A stretch of 10,235 nt of DNA, taken from positions 696-10,930 of the forward strand of contig DIJW01000143.1 of assembly GCA_002421475.1 (NCBI GenBank), read 5' to 3'. This DNA is from Thiomicrospira sp. UBA5634 (GTDB lineage Bacteria > Pseudomonadota > Gammaproteobacteria > Thiomicrospirales > Thiomicrospiraceae). This document shows positions 1-6,666 of this stretch, in pieces (the first letter of the stretch is position 1; each line of letters starts with the position of its first letter). Under the pieces are notes generated by a model. That model was not told the DNA's origin. It worked only from the letters and a program-made list of their open reading frames with translations, and did not search any database. A program made the position numbers and the translations under genes.

Positions 1-45
<45 letters not shown>

Positions 46-61
46 AATTTTAGAGAATTCC

Positions 62-80
62 AAACTTATTGCATAAGTTT
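62..80. repeat. Perfect 8-bp inverted repeat beside the tRNA
   Basis: AAACTTAT and ATAAGTTT are separated by TGC, 17 bp after the tRNA CCA, and followed on + by TTTAGTT-like sequence. It could be a weak AT-rich terminator for the tRNA transcript or a recombinase-binding site next to the attachment core. Confidence 0.4.
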
Positions 81-203
81 TAGTTCTTGAAAAGAAACTT
101 AATTTATTGGTGTTTTTAGTTTGCAATTGAGCTGCAACATCAATAAAATAAGATCTTAAACCAAGGTTCCAGAGCAAACGATCTTCCGGATCGTTCGTCC
201 TCC

Positions 204-253
204 AAAGCCGGTAAGTGAATTGACGTCCAAATCAAACTACACTTACCGGCTTT
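204..253 (+). terminator. Long inverted repeat, terminator-like on + strand
   Basis: A perfect 14-bp stem pairs 204-217 (AAAGCCGGTAAGTG) with 240-253 across a 22-nt loop, and the T-rich tail TTTTCTCTTTT follows on the + strand. This fits a rho-independent terminator for the tRNA-side transcript. The loop is longer than usual for a terminator, so a protein-bound inverted repeat such as a transfer origin element is an alternative. Confidence 0.5.
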
Positions 254-359
254 TCTCTTTTAGGTGATCACACAGCATGTGCAACCACCCATGAGCAGCA
301 ATCATACCCAAGGCCTTTTAAAAAGTCTAGCCCCTCAATAGCAATGATTGGTGCGTTGA

Positions 360-1289
360 TTATCCAAATCTTTTATCCACCTCACTATAATTTTTATCAC
401 TCACATAGCGATGTAAGTGCTCATGACTGTAGTGTGCATATCGCTTAACCATTTTATAATCAGTCCAACCGCCTAGCTCCTGAAGAATCTCTAAAGGCGT
501 TCCTCGTTGAACGTGCCAAGTTGCCCAGGTGTGTCGCAAATCGTGCCAGCGGAAGTTTTCAATATTTGCTCGTTCAAGTGCCTTTCTGAATGCCTTCCCG
601 TTGGCTCGTCGAACCGGCTTGCCTTTATAAGTGAAAACACGCTCTGAATGTTTTCCTTTTTGTCGAACCAAGATATCAATAGCTTTTTTTGAAAGAGGTA
701 CAACAAACGGTTTTTCACCCTTTAAGATGTCACTACCTTCCACAAATATTACTTGCTGATTAAAATTAATTTGATCCCATCTGAGTAGGGTGATATTTGA
801 TTCTCTCAAACCAGTTTCGAGTGAAAAGACCGTCATATCTTTTAAATGCGGTGGCAGTGCGGCCAGCAGACGGCTTGATTCTCTGTAAGTAAGCCAGCGA
901 ATTCGAATTTTGGGCTCTTTAAGCATTTTGATATAGGGTGGTTCACATCTAACCTCCCACTCGCGTTGTGCCTTTTTTAATACGGCACGGATTTTTTGCA
1001 ATAAGCGATTAACTGTTGTGTTGCTTACACCTTCGTTTAATCTTGAGTGAATAATATTGTTGATGTGATGACGATTGATTTCGTCAAGAAAGAGATGGCC
1101 AAAAAACGGTTGTGCAATCTTGAAAAGAGAGTCTTCATTAATCGCATCTTTATTTTTTGTTTCTTGCTTGTACCTGATTACGGCGTCGTTCCACTTCATG
1201 CGAACTTTATCATCCTGGACTAGTCTAATAAGCTGATTGCGTATAGCAGTTTCAAGATGTATTTCTTTATTATTATTTATGTGTTCCAT
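360..1289 (-). CDS. int: Tyrosine recombinase (site-specific integrase)
   Basis: This 309-aa protein is a phage/ICE-type integrase that catalyses strand exchange between the element and its tRNA target. An N-terminal core-binding SAM-like domain covers roughly residues 30-115. The catalytic domain carries the full set: Arg162 in TGLRESN, Lys190 in the beta hairpin (ILKGEKP), His249 and Arg252 in WHDLRHTWA, Trp275 in ELGGW, and nucleophile Tyr284 in KRYAHYS. The ATG at 1289 is preceded by AGGGA at a 6-nt spacing, which supports this start. The gene ends about 315 bp from the tRNA 3' end and reads toward it, as expected for a tRNA-integrating element. It has its own promoter candidate in the 81-bp gap after the relaxase gene. 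It appears intact. Confidence 0.96.
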   Translation of the reverse strand: MEHINNNKEIHLETAIRNQLIRLVQDDKVRMKWNDAVIRYKQETKNKDAINEDSLFKIAQPFFGHLFLDEINRHHINNIIHSRLNEGVSNTTVNRLLQKIRAVLKKAQREWEVRCEPPYIKMLKEPKIRIRWLTYRESSRLLAALPPHLKDMTVFSLETGLRESNITLLRWDQINFNQQVIFVEGSDILKGEKPFVVPLSKKAIDILVRQKGKHSERVFTYKGKPVRRANGKAFRKALERANIENFRWHDLRHTWATWHVQRGTPLEILQELGGWTDYKMVKRYAHYSHEHLHRYVSDKNYSEVDKRFG

Positions 1290-1332
1290 ATTTATCCCTA
1301 CACATTATTGATTAGTTAATGAAGGCTATGGA

Positions 1333-1361
1333 ACTACAGATTAAAAGGGTACGCCTGTCAA
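1333..1361 (-). promoter_or_regulatory. Sigma70-type promoter candidate for int
   Basis: On the - strand a perfect -35 TTGACA (1356-1361) is followed after 17 bp by TGTAGT (1333-1338), which matches the -10 consensus at four of six positions. It lies about 45 bp upstream of the int start codon. This would let int be expressed apart from the upstream relaxase operon. Confidence 0.6.
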
Positions 1362-1370
1362 TGGGCTAAA

Positions 1371-3395
1371 TCAAGAACTTTGCCGCATGAATAAATTTTT
1401 TTCACTTAGGTGTATTCCGAGTTTTTTATCTGGATTAGGTATCAGCATTCCTTTGATTTTTTTTGTTGAATGCCGACCGGTTTTTGACATTATTTCATAT
1501 TCGAAAATATTTTCTCCGCGCTGCGTTTTTAAGTTTATTTTTTTTCGCTGAAGCTCTTTTTGAGCTTGAGCCCAAGGGCAACCGGTTTCAGATTCAAATT
1601 GACGGAAAATTCGTGGTGAAACAATGAACAACCCCTCACTCACCAGGTGAACTAAATTGCCAGGATTATTCATGGGGATTGATGCACTCTTAATGCCAGC
1701 GACTAACCATTTTACGAATTGCGCTCCATGTGAATCAGGATCATCAAACTCAATTAACGCAGAGGCGTTTAGGACTTCTTCATTGTGCAGGGAAACACTA
1801 TTTGAGATCGCAACCTTAGCTATTTCCATGACCTCCTGGATGACGCGCTCTCTGGATTCTTCATCTACAGGTGTACTTGTTTTCTCAGGCGATAGTGGGG
1901 CAGTTTTCGACTCATTTACGGGTTCCTGCACAGCAGAATTTGATTTATATTCAGAGACACCGGCAACATCGTCATATAAATTATCATCAAAATCTGACAT
2001 ATCAAACTCGTCACTCGCGACTTGAACGCCAGGTGACTTAATCAATGCATCAAGTTCATCAAATTCCGGAATAGGAATTTCAACGGATACAGAACCCGTA
2101 TTAATATTTCTGTTTATATTTGCACTTTGGGTTGCGGCAACCGGTGTAGCAGAAATATTGTCAGAAGTGGGATCTGGCTTAGAGCTGACTTTCTGCACAA
2201 ATTGCTCTTTGATTCCTGGGATTGCGGATGTTGTGTCATTGGCATCGTTATCTAACTCTAATACACGCACATCAGGGCTTGACGCGGGGCGACCATCTTC
2301 ATTTGTCCATACTTTTAAAGCCGAAATTTTAAGCAGCTTAAGGTTTTGCTCCCATTCACCCACCTTTACTCTCGTTGAGAAAACGGCTCGACCGGCTGCC
2401 GTCTTTTCAATGACTTCAAACTGCTGTAATTCATCCATTAGCCGGTTGCGATCATTAGGGACAGATTGACCCTCCGATCGCATTTTTTCAATCACTGCAT
2501 CAAGTGTCCTGGACACCACAAAATAGACCCAGCCATCAGCATAGAAGCCAAATGCACCAGGCCTGTTGATTGATATTACATCGTTGGCCACAAGGTTTTG
2601 TAACGTACGTAAAATGCGCTCTGACAACGGGCGTTGAGCCGGGCTGGATGTTGCAACCTTTACATCACCACCTAAGTTTGCGACAACAGACGCCTGATCC
2701 GCTTTTTGCACAATATCGTGTAAGACGCCAGCGCTGGAATAGTCTCCAATCAGGAAATGAGCAAGTGTATACCACGCCTCTTCATCACTCATAACCCATT
2801 CGATCTGTTTTGGAGTGAATATTTTATGCAGTGCGATTGCACCTAGCTTTTCGTGAAATTTGTGTTTGCGGTTGTAGTTAAATCGTACACGATAAGTTAC
2901 TGGTTGCGGATGCGACGAAAGTAGATTCCATGGCTTACCTTTTTCATCCTCCAAATAGACATCGGTAATCATCTTGCCGGCATCATGGAGGAGGGCTGCA
3001 ATAAACACAAGGTATGTCCACAAATCTTTACGGTGCTCGATTTCTTCCGGCGGGACACCAGGTGGCAAAATGTGGCCACGACGAATTCTGAGTGCATTAA
3101 CCAACACCTCCATGATGTGTTGAAGCATGCCTCCAACGCTTGCGTGATGATAGCTTTCTGATGCCGGAACTAACTGTATTGACTCAATGTAACGATGTAT
3201 AGGTTTGAGGTACAGAAAGTTGAAATGCTCATCAGCTAGACCAGTAAGCTCTTTGATTTCACTCAGCTCATCTAAATGTGCATCAAGGAGTTTATCAGCG
3301 GTTTGGCGAATATAGAACTTGCCTTTCATGATGGACATTGACGCATCTTGTTTATTTAGCCCAAGACCGAATAACGAACTAAACAAAATCCTCAT
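1371..3395 (-). CDS. MOBH-family relaxase (TraI_2 domain)
   Basis: The 674-aa product resembles MOBH relaxases (TraI of SXT/R391-like elements and genomic-island TraI_2 proteins), which nick the transfer origin and lead the strand to a recipient. The N-terminal domain, about residues 25-340, shows the HD-type metal-binding signature: HH at 83-84, GGM.QH at 88-93, ALLHDAGK with HD at 137-138, a later His181 and a KADQAS motif near 231-236. Residues about 390-530 are an Asp/Ser/Glu-rich linker. Residues about 545-665 look like the TraI_2_C domain (LVSEGLFIVSPRIF, then a basic stretch). Length is near the family norm. The ATG at 3395 overlaps the upstream stop as ATGA, with only a weak RBS, so translation is probably coupled. 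It is last in a five-gene operon. No type IV secretion gene is in view, hence mobilizable rather than self-transmissible (inference). Confidence 0.85.
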   Translation of the reverse strand: MRILFSSLFGLGLNKQDASMSIMKGKFYIRQTADKLLDAHLDELSEIKELTGLADEHFNFLYLKPIHRYIESIQLVPASESYHHASVGGMLQHIMEVLVNALRIRRGHILPPGVPPEEIEHRKDLWTYLVFIAALLHDAGKMITDVYLEDEKGKPWNLLSSHPQPVTYRVRFNYNRKHKFHEKLGAIALHKIFTPKQIEWVMSDEEAWYTLAHFLIGDYSSAGVLHDIVQKADQASVVANLGGDVKVATSSPAQRPLSERILRTLQNLVANDVISINRPGAFGFYADGWVYFVVSRTLDAVIEKMRSEGQSVPNDRNRLMDELQQFEVIEKTAAGRAVFSTRVKVGEWEQNLKLLKISALKVWTNEDGRPASSPDVRVLELDNDANDTTSAIPGIKEQFVQKVSSKPDPTSDNISATPVAATQSANINRNINTGSVSVEIPIPEFDELDALIKSPGVQVASDEFDMSDFDDNLYDDVAGVSEYKSNSAVQEPVNESKTAPLSPEKTSTPVDEESRERVIQEVMEIAKVAISNSVSLHNEEVLNASALIEFDDPDSHGAQFVKWLVAGIKSASIPMNNPGNLVHLVSEGLFIVSPRIFRQFESETGCPWAQAQKELQRKKINLKTQRGENIFEYEIMSKTGRHSTKKIKGMLIPNPDKKLGIHLSEKNLFMRQSS

Positions 3396-3568
3396 TTTTT
3401 ATTACCTACTGTGCGCTGTTGTTCATAATGGTGTTTTGCTGCAAGGCGAACAGCCGCACTATATCGAGTTTTTGCAAGCTCATTATTTAAGGCTTCAAAA
3501 TCTCCATCTTGTATGAGTTTTTTTATTGGCACGGGTAATGAGCGGTACGAAACCATGATAAAACTCAT
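3392..3568 (-). CDS. Small hypothetical protein in relaxase operon
   Basis: This 58-aa basic protein starts MSFIMVSYRSLP and ends in a Lys/Arg/His/Gln-rich segment. I do not recognise its family. The ATG at 3568 is preceded by AGGAGG five bases upstream, a near-perfect ribosome site, so the GTG six bases further upstream is not the start. The ATG overlaps the stop of the upstream gene (ATGA), and its own stop overlaps the relaxase ATG in the same way. The tight coupling on both sides argues that it is a real gene and may work with the relaxase, for example as a small accessory DNA-binding protein. That role is inference only. Confidence 0.7.
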   Translation of the reverse strand: MSFIMVSYRSLPVPIKKLIQDGDFEALNNELAKTRYSAAVRLAAKHHYEQQRTVGNKK

Positions 3569-3843
3569 GAACACCTCCTAAAACTTAAACAACCACGACA
3601 ACCCACCTGTTCTGGATTACAGTGCCCTGGCAAGTGATATGGGTGATACCCACTTAATTGCAGTAACTGGTCAATATTTGGATGGCTTGATTCAACGTGC
3701 CACATGCGCTCGTAAATATCCCATCGCGCACCAAGTTTCTGAGCCTGCTCAGATAGGCTAAAGCGAATACTGAAATAGATTCGACCATTCTTCTCAATCA
3801 CTGGGCAATAAAGATGCGGGGGCTTAATCCAAAAAGAATCCAT
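3565..3843 (-). CDS. DUF5710-like small protein with Cys-rich tail
   Basis: The product is 92 aa from the ATG at 3843. An AAGGAG ribosome site lies 7 bases before this ATG, so it is preferred over in-frame starts further upstream (to 3948), which would run deep into the preceding gene. The middle contains EQAQKLGARWDIYERMWHVES, the pattern of the DUF5710 domain (LGARWD...W.V), a small module found in many plasmid and phage proteins, often fused to primases or other DNA-processing proteins. The C-terminus has four cysteines (C-x6-C-x2-C-x6-C), possibly a metal site. It overlaps the upstream gene by 20 bp and the downstream ATG by 4 bp. The function is unknown. Confidence 0.75.
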   Translation of the reverse strand: MDSFWIKPPHLYCPVIEKNGRIYFSIRFSLSEQAQKLGARWDIYERMWHVESSHPNIDQLLQLSGYHPYHLPGHCNPEQVGCRGCLSFRRCS

Positions 3844-4210
3844 CAACCCACTCCTTGACCTCAAACAAGCCTGGCGTTGACTTACCATCAACATAACCCT
3901 GTACTTTTTGAGTTTTATGGCGTGTCGTGAAACTAGCAAGCGACTCAATTAATGGATTCCAAACTTCTTTGCTTGTTCGGCTGTAAACTCTAACCTCAAA
4001 TAATCCTGTTTCAATTAGTGCGATGGAAAGGTGAGTGGACAGTGAAAGCGGGGCGATAGGCTCGCTTGATTCAACACTTTCTAATACCTTAAGGTGCTCC
4101 CCAAGAACATTAAAATCATATTCATGGCCCAAGTATTCACGAACACCCTCAAAGCGCTGGCAGAGTGATTCAGTGATTTGATCTATTGCGCGATAATTTT
4201 TATCAATCAT
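3824..4210 (-). CDS. Hypothetical protein of mobilization operon
   Basis: I do not recognise this 128-aa protein. The ATG at 4210 (MIDKNYRAIDQ) makes an ATGA overlap with the stop of the upstream gene, which makes it a better start than the in-frame codon at 4246. The protein is mildly acidic, has no membrane segment, and shows a helical N-terminal half followed by an alternating beta-like region (LFEVRVYSRTSKEVW ... GLFEVKEWVDGFF). Its place between a P-like protein and a DUF5710-like protein suggests DNA replication or mobilization, but the sequence itself gives no catalytic motif. Confidence 0.7.
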   Translation of the reverse strand: MIDKNYRAIDQITESLCQRFEGVREYLGHEYDFNVLGEHLKVLESVESSEPIAPLSLSTHLSIALIETGLFEVRVYSRTSKEVWNPLIESLASFTTRHKTQKVQGYVDGKSTPGLFEVKEWVDGFFLD

Positions 4211-4536
4211 GCTTTTAGCTCGTAATAACTTTGAATGTCTGGCCAATCATCATCACTGACTATGCATATTTGAGCAAATTCAGTTGGCCAAGGACAGACG
4301 CGTTTTCGATTGCCCAAGTTCTCAATTCGCGTTAGCCCTCGATTGATTTCTTCGATCGTTAAGTTTGACAACGCTTTCTGAAACAAAGTGTGACCACTTT
4401 GTATGTCAGAGACATGGGTGAATATGCAAGTTGGCCCAAACTCGTACAGGCGATCTAAACGCCCAATTACTCGGCTTATATGGCCTACAAAGGCAAAAAC
4501 TTTCTGATAGTTTTGGTTTGATTGCTCCAGTCCCAT
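4207..4536 (-). CDS. Lambda-P-like replication protein (possible)
   Basis: This is the first gene of the relaxase operon, 109 aa from the ATG at 4536, which has GGA four bases before it. A TTG at 4545 is a poorer alternative. The stretch LTIEEINRGLTRIENLGNR followed by WPTEFAQIC resembles the N-terminal region of lambda replication protein P (ITTMEQVNAGMRVARRQNR ... PSPGQFVAWC), a helicase loader that brings DnaB to the origin. The likeness covers helix pattern and the Pro/Phe/Cys motif only, and the protein is about half as long as lambda P, lacking the C-terminal part. It could be a cut-down loader or an adaptor for host DnaB. This call is a judgement by eye. Confidence 0.45.
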   Translation of the reverse strand: MGLEQSNQNYQKVFAFVGHISRVIGRLDRLYEFGPTCIFTHVSDIQSGHTLFQKALSNLTIEEINRGLTRIENLGNRKRVCPWPTEFAQICIVSDDDWPDIQSYYELKA

Positions 4537-4643
4537 AATTTCCAATATTCATCTCGTTGCTTTATGTTGAGCTCATTGTCTCAAAGATGAGCAGGATTGC
4601 TTGAATTAGAAAAATCAAACTGGTGTTTTTAGAATTTGGCACA

Positions 4644-4667
4644 ATAAAAAACCCGCCGAAGCGGGTT
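4644..4667 (-). terminator. Rho-independent terminator of the Dam gene
   Basis: On the - strand AACCCGC and GCGGGTT pair around a TTCG tetraloop, followed by TTTTTTATTG. It lies just past the Dam stop codon and separates that gene from the relaxase operon, which must therefore have its own promoter in about 4540-4640. Confidence 0.9.
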
Positions 4668-4680
4668 GTTATCTTACTTT

Positions 4681-5460
4681 TTATAGATTTGCTTCAACAT
4701 TGTCATTCCAAATCATTAACTCATCTGCCGGAGTTCCTCCGGCACCACCGACGGTATGGTTTAGTTTTCGCGTTTCCATGTGCAAACCATCGAAGAGTTT
4801 AATGATGTCCGGGTGTGCGTTGAGGCTCACAATCACCATGCCTTGGGCAGAGCGTACCATATCACTCATCAATTCGTAATGATGCCAATCAAAGTCAGAT
4901 GAATAGCCTTCTGTTTGCCAGTAAGGTGGATCCAGGTAGACCAGGGTATGCGACCGATCGTATTTTTTAAAAACCTTCTCCCAAGACAAGTGCTCGATAT
5001 AGGTTCTTGCCAAGCGCAAATGCGCCTGACTTAAATCCTCTTCAATACGCAAAAGATTAAACCTGGGCGGAGCCGTCGTGGCCGTCCCGAAAGTGCGACC
5101 TTTTACTTTGCCGCCAAAAGACATTTTTTGGAGGAAATAAAAGCGCGCTGCGCGTTGAATATCGGTCAAGGTTTCAGGGTGAGTCATTTTGAGCCATTCG
5201 TATATCTGGCGACTACTCAGACTCCACTTGAACTGGCGAATAAACTCTTCTAAATGATGCTGAATGACCCGGTACATATTGACCAGTTCTCCATCGAAAT
5301 CATTTAGCACTTCGACCCTTGCCTCATCTTTAGCAAAAAACAACGCGCCGCCACCGGCGAATGCTTCAACATAGCATTCGTGCTCCGGAAACTTCGGCAA
5401 AATCCAATTTGCCAGTCGACGCTTTCCACCAATCCAAGGGATAACAGGGTAATGTTTCAT
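4681..5460 (-). CDS. dam: DNA adenine N6-methyltransferase, Dam/D12 class
   Basis: The 259-aa protein is a full-length phage-type adenine methyltransferase, which transfers methyl from S-adenosylmethionine to N6 of adenine. Visible motifs are the D12-class N-terminal PxIxWxGGKRRL (5-16), the SAM-binding FAGGG (34-38), the FGGKVKGRTFGT loop (115-126) seen in phage Dam proteins, the catalytic DPPY (177-180) and ELMIWN near the C-terminus (247-252). The ATG at 5460 has AGGAG six bases upstream. It is monocistronic with its own terminator. In phages such orphan enzymes protect DNA from host restriction or alter regulation; no partner endonuclease is in view. Specificity, GATC or otherwise, cannot be read off. 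Its unusually structured leader suggests post-transcriptional control. Confidence 0.93.
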   Translation of the reverse strand: MKHYPVIPWIGGKRRLANWILPKFPEHECYVEAFAGGGALFFAKDEARVEVLNDFDGELVNMYRVIQHHLEEFIRQFKWSLSSRQIYEWLKMTHPETLTDIQRAARFYFLQKMSFGGKVKGRTFGTATTAPPRFNLLRIEEDLSQAHLRLARTYIEHLSWEKVFKKYDRSHTLVYLDPPYWQTEGYSSDFDWHHYELMSDMVRSAQGMVIVSLNAHPDIIKLFDGLHMETRKLNHTVGGAGGTPADELMIWNDNVEANL

Positions 5461-5490
5461 AAAATGCTCCTAAACATAAAATGGTACAAT

Positions 5491-5600
5491 CCCCCCGCTC
5501 GCGCGAGCAGGGGGAGCCTTGGCTCAACTTATGCTGGTGGTTAGCATGGTTGGGCGACTTCCGGGTGTTGCTGCACCTTGGAGGTCGCTCCTTTTCTTTT
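5491..5600. ncRNA. Structured RNA region, possibly C4-like phage RNA
   Basis: Four hairpins follow each other: CCCCC-GCTC / GAGC-A-GGGGG (5492-5514), GAGC-CTTG-GCTC (5514-5525), ATGCT-7 nt-AGCAT (5531-5547), and a long stem pairing 5554-5567 with 5574-5588 (GCGAC..TCC..GGTG / CACC..GGA..GTCGC). The last is followed on + by CTCCTTTTCTTTT, terminator-like. A T-G pair in this stem (5559/5583) is closed only in + strand RNA, which favours + as the transcribed strand; co-linearity with the downstream Dam gene favours -. The layout recalls the C4 antisense RNA of P1/P7-type immunity regions and the structured leaders near icd/ash-like genes. Family membership is unproven. Confidence 0.45.
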
Positions 5601-5640
5601 AGATAGTGATTGAGCGAACAGGGCATACCTGTTTAGAAGT

Positions 5641-5753
5641 AATAGGCAAGTTGCCGTTTGAATGAATGATTAATCTTGGCCTAAATCAGGCCTGGTTAGT
5701 TTTATTTAAAACGGACTTAAACATTTTGATAGTCTTTTTCAACCCGACTCATC
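5641..5753. other. Noncoding, small palindromes upstream of Dam leader
   Basis: No ORF is credible here. It holds the palindrome GGCAAGTTGCC (5645-5655) and the hairpin GGCCT-AAATC-AGGCC (5678-5692). Both lie where the promoter and operators of the - strand Dam transcript would be expected, but I see no convincing -35/-10 pair. ACGGACTTAAA (5711-5721) is a degenerate relative of the transposase boxes further right. Confidence 0.4.
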
Positions 5754-5920
5754 TGTAGAACGACAGATAGATGATTAAAATTCTGGGATAAATTGGTTTT
5801 AGTTGGGAAGTAATGGGAATGGCTGAAATTAAGGCGTTTTAGCCTGATTTGATGGAGATTTAATGCGCTAATTAGACGACACTTAAATTTGTAACAAGGT
5901 TATGTTTACGACACTTAGTT
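5754..5920 (+). promoter_or_regulatory. Predicted left transposon end with three transposase boxes
   Basis: The core ACGACA occurs at 5760-5765, 5876-5881 and 5908-5913 in the same orientation. The last two share ACGACACTTA, and all three fit ACGACA-NN-TA. Spacings are 116 and 32 bp, close to the Mu L1-L2 (about 105) and L2-L3 (about 40) distances as I recall them. The outermost box lies six bases inside a TG terminus. The third box overlaps the stop codon of the neighbouring gene. The predicted 5-bp target duplication is TCATC (5749-5753). Confidence 0.55.
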
Positions 5921-6589
5921 TTTTAATGAGTCTTGGCTTGTAATCCAGGTTGAAAACCAGCGAGCGGAATCCGTAACTTCAAAGGTATCTATTGAGCCAC
6001 CACCATTTAATGTACCTAAATCACTGCCGGACTGCGAAAAAAAACCCTTTGAAATAAGGTCAAATAATGCGACTCGAATTACTTCGTTCTTGTAGTCGTA
6101 TCCAGCCATTAAGTCAAAAATATTATTAGTACCATGACTTCCTCCAATAGATACGTGTCGGTTGCTAAGAGCTACCAATAATATGTCTAAGTGAACAACT
6201 TCAAGCGAGGTTAATATTGAAACAGCCAGTTGAGCATCATCCCAGTCAGAGTCTTCTTCTAGTGCTTTATTGGCAAGAATATTTGCGAAGCGCTTTATCT
6301 TTTCTTCGGACTTTGTTTTGACAACACCTTCAAAGGCAGAGGTGGATAAGTCATAGAAGTCTTCAGTGAACTTTTGAACAACACCCTCTACACCTTCTAG
6401 ACGAACATTAAGCTCATTAAGACATTGCCCAACTCTTTCAGCTTGCCATTTTGCGCCTGCACCGCTGAACAATTGATCAAGAGCTCCACCTATCATAGGT
6501 ACGACGGATACAAGTGCTCTCAGCTTATAGCTGTCAACATATTTGGATGACGCATCAGTTAAAGCTATCTCTAAATCTTGCTTGTCCAT
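5915..6589 (-). CDS. Hypothetical protein, prophage accessory gene
   Basis: The product is 224 aa from the ATG at 6589, which has GGAGG five bases upstream. A GTG at 6667 in the same frame is less likely. Residues about 20-45 (LRALVSVVPMIGGALDQLFSGAG) form a hydrophobic, Gly-containing segment, followed by helical, charged sequence with a KSEEKIKRFANILANKAL-like stretch. This layout is common in uncharacterised phage and defence-associated proteins whose N-terminus may touch the membrane. I do not recognise a named family. It lies between the predicted left end and the repressor, is co-directional with the repressor, and its stop codon sits inside a transposase box. It could be a superinfection-exclusion or defence factor (inference from position). 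Confidence 0.75.
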   Translation of the reverse strand: MDKQDLEIALTDASSKYVDSYKLRALVSVVPMIGGALDQLFSGAGAKWQAERVGQCLNELNVRLEGVEGVVQKFTEDFYDLSTSAFEGVVKTKSEEKIKRFANILANKALEEDSDWDDAQLAVSILTSLEVVHLDILLVALSNRHVSIGGSHGTNNIFDLMAGYDYKNEVIRVALFDLISKGFFSQSGSDLGTLNGGGSIDTFEVTDSARWFSTWITSQDSLKN

Positions 6590-6666
6590 ACAAACCTCCG
6601 ACTCTTTGTGTCTTGCAAATCGCTTTCTGGCTCTTAAAAAATCATTCAGATTTTCTTGCTTGCACA

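Larger units (their letters stand above)
46..359. other. Noncoding region between tRNA and integrase
   Basis: No credible gene is seen on either strand. The region holds three hairpin-capable sequences: AAACTTAT-TGC-ATAAGTTT (62-80), AACGATC-TTCCG-GATCGTT (177-195) and a long inverted repeat (204-253, listed separately). Such sequence between an attachment site and int may carry recombinase arm sites, a terminator or a transfer origin. None of these can be told apart by eye. Confidence 0.6.

Noticed and set aside
1657..2794. Three + strand frames inside the relaxase gene.
   Set aside because: Ser/Thr-rich shadows of the antisense relaxase coding sequence without ribosome sites.
108..4632. 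12-bp direct repeat TGGTGTTTTTAG at 108-119 and 4621-4632, considered as an element border pair.
   Set aside because: A few 12-bp matches are expected by chance in 10 kb, the flanks differ, and neither copy is at a plausible boundary.
5366..5626. 86-aa reading frame on - through the hairpin region, considered as an icd/ash-like or Com-like gene.
   Set aside because: It runs through all four stems, overlaps the Dam start by 95 bp, has no clear ribosome site or domain, and is better explained as noncoding structured sequence.
5876..5917. Paired ACGACACTTA repeats, first taken as the terminus of a separate Tn402/Tn5053-like transposon.
   Set aside because: Both copies point the same way, a third box lies at 5760 next to a better TGT terminus, and the spacing fits internal L2 and L3 sites of the Mu-like prophage.
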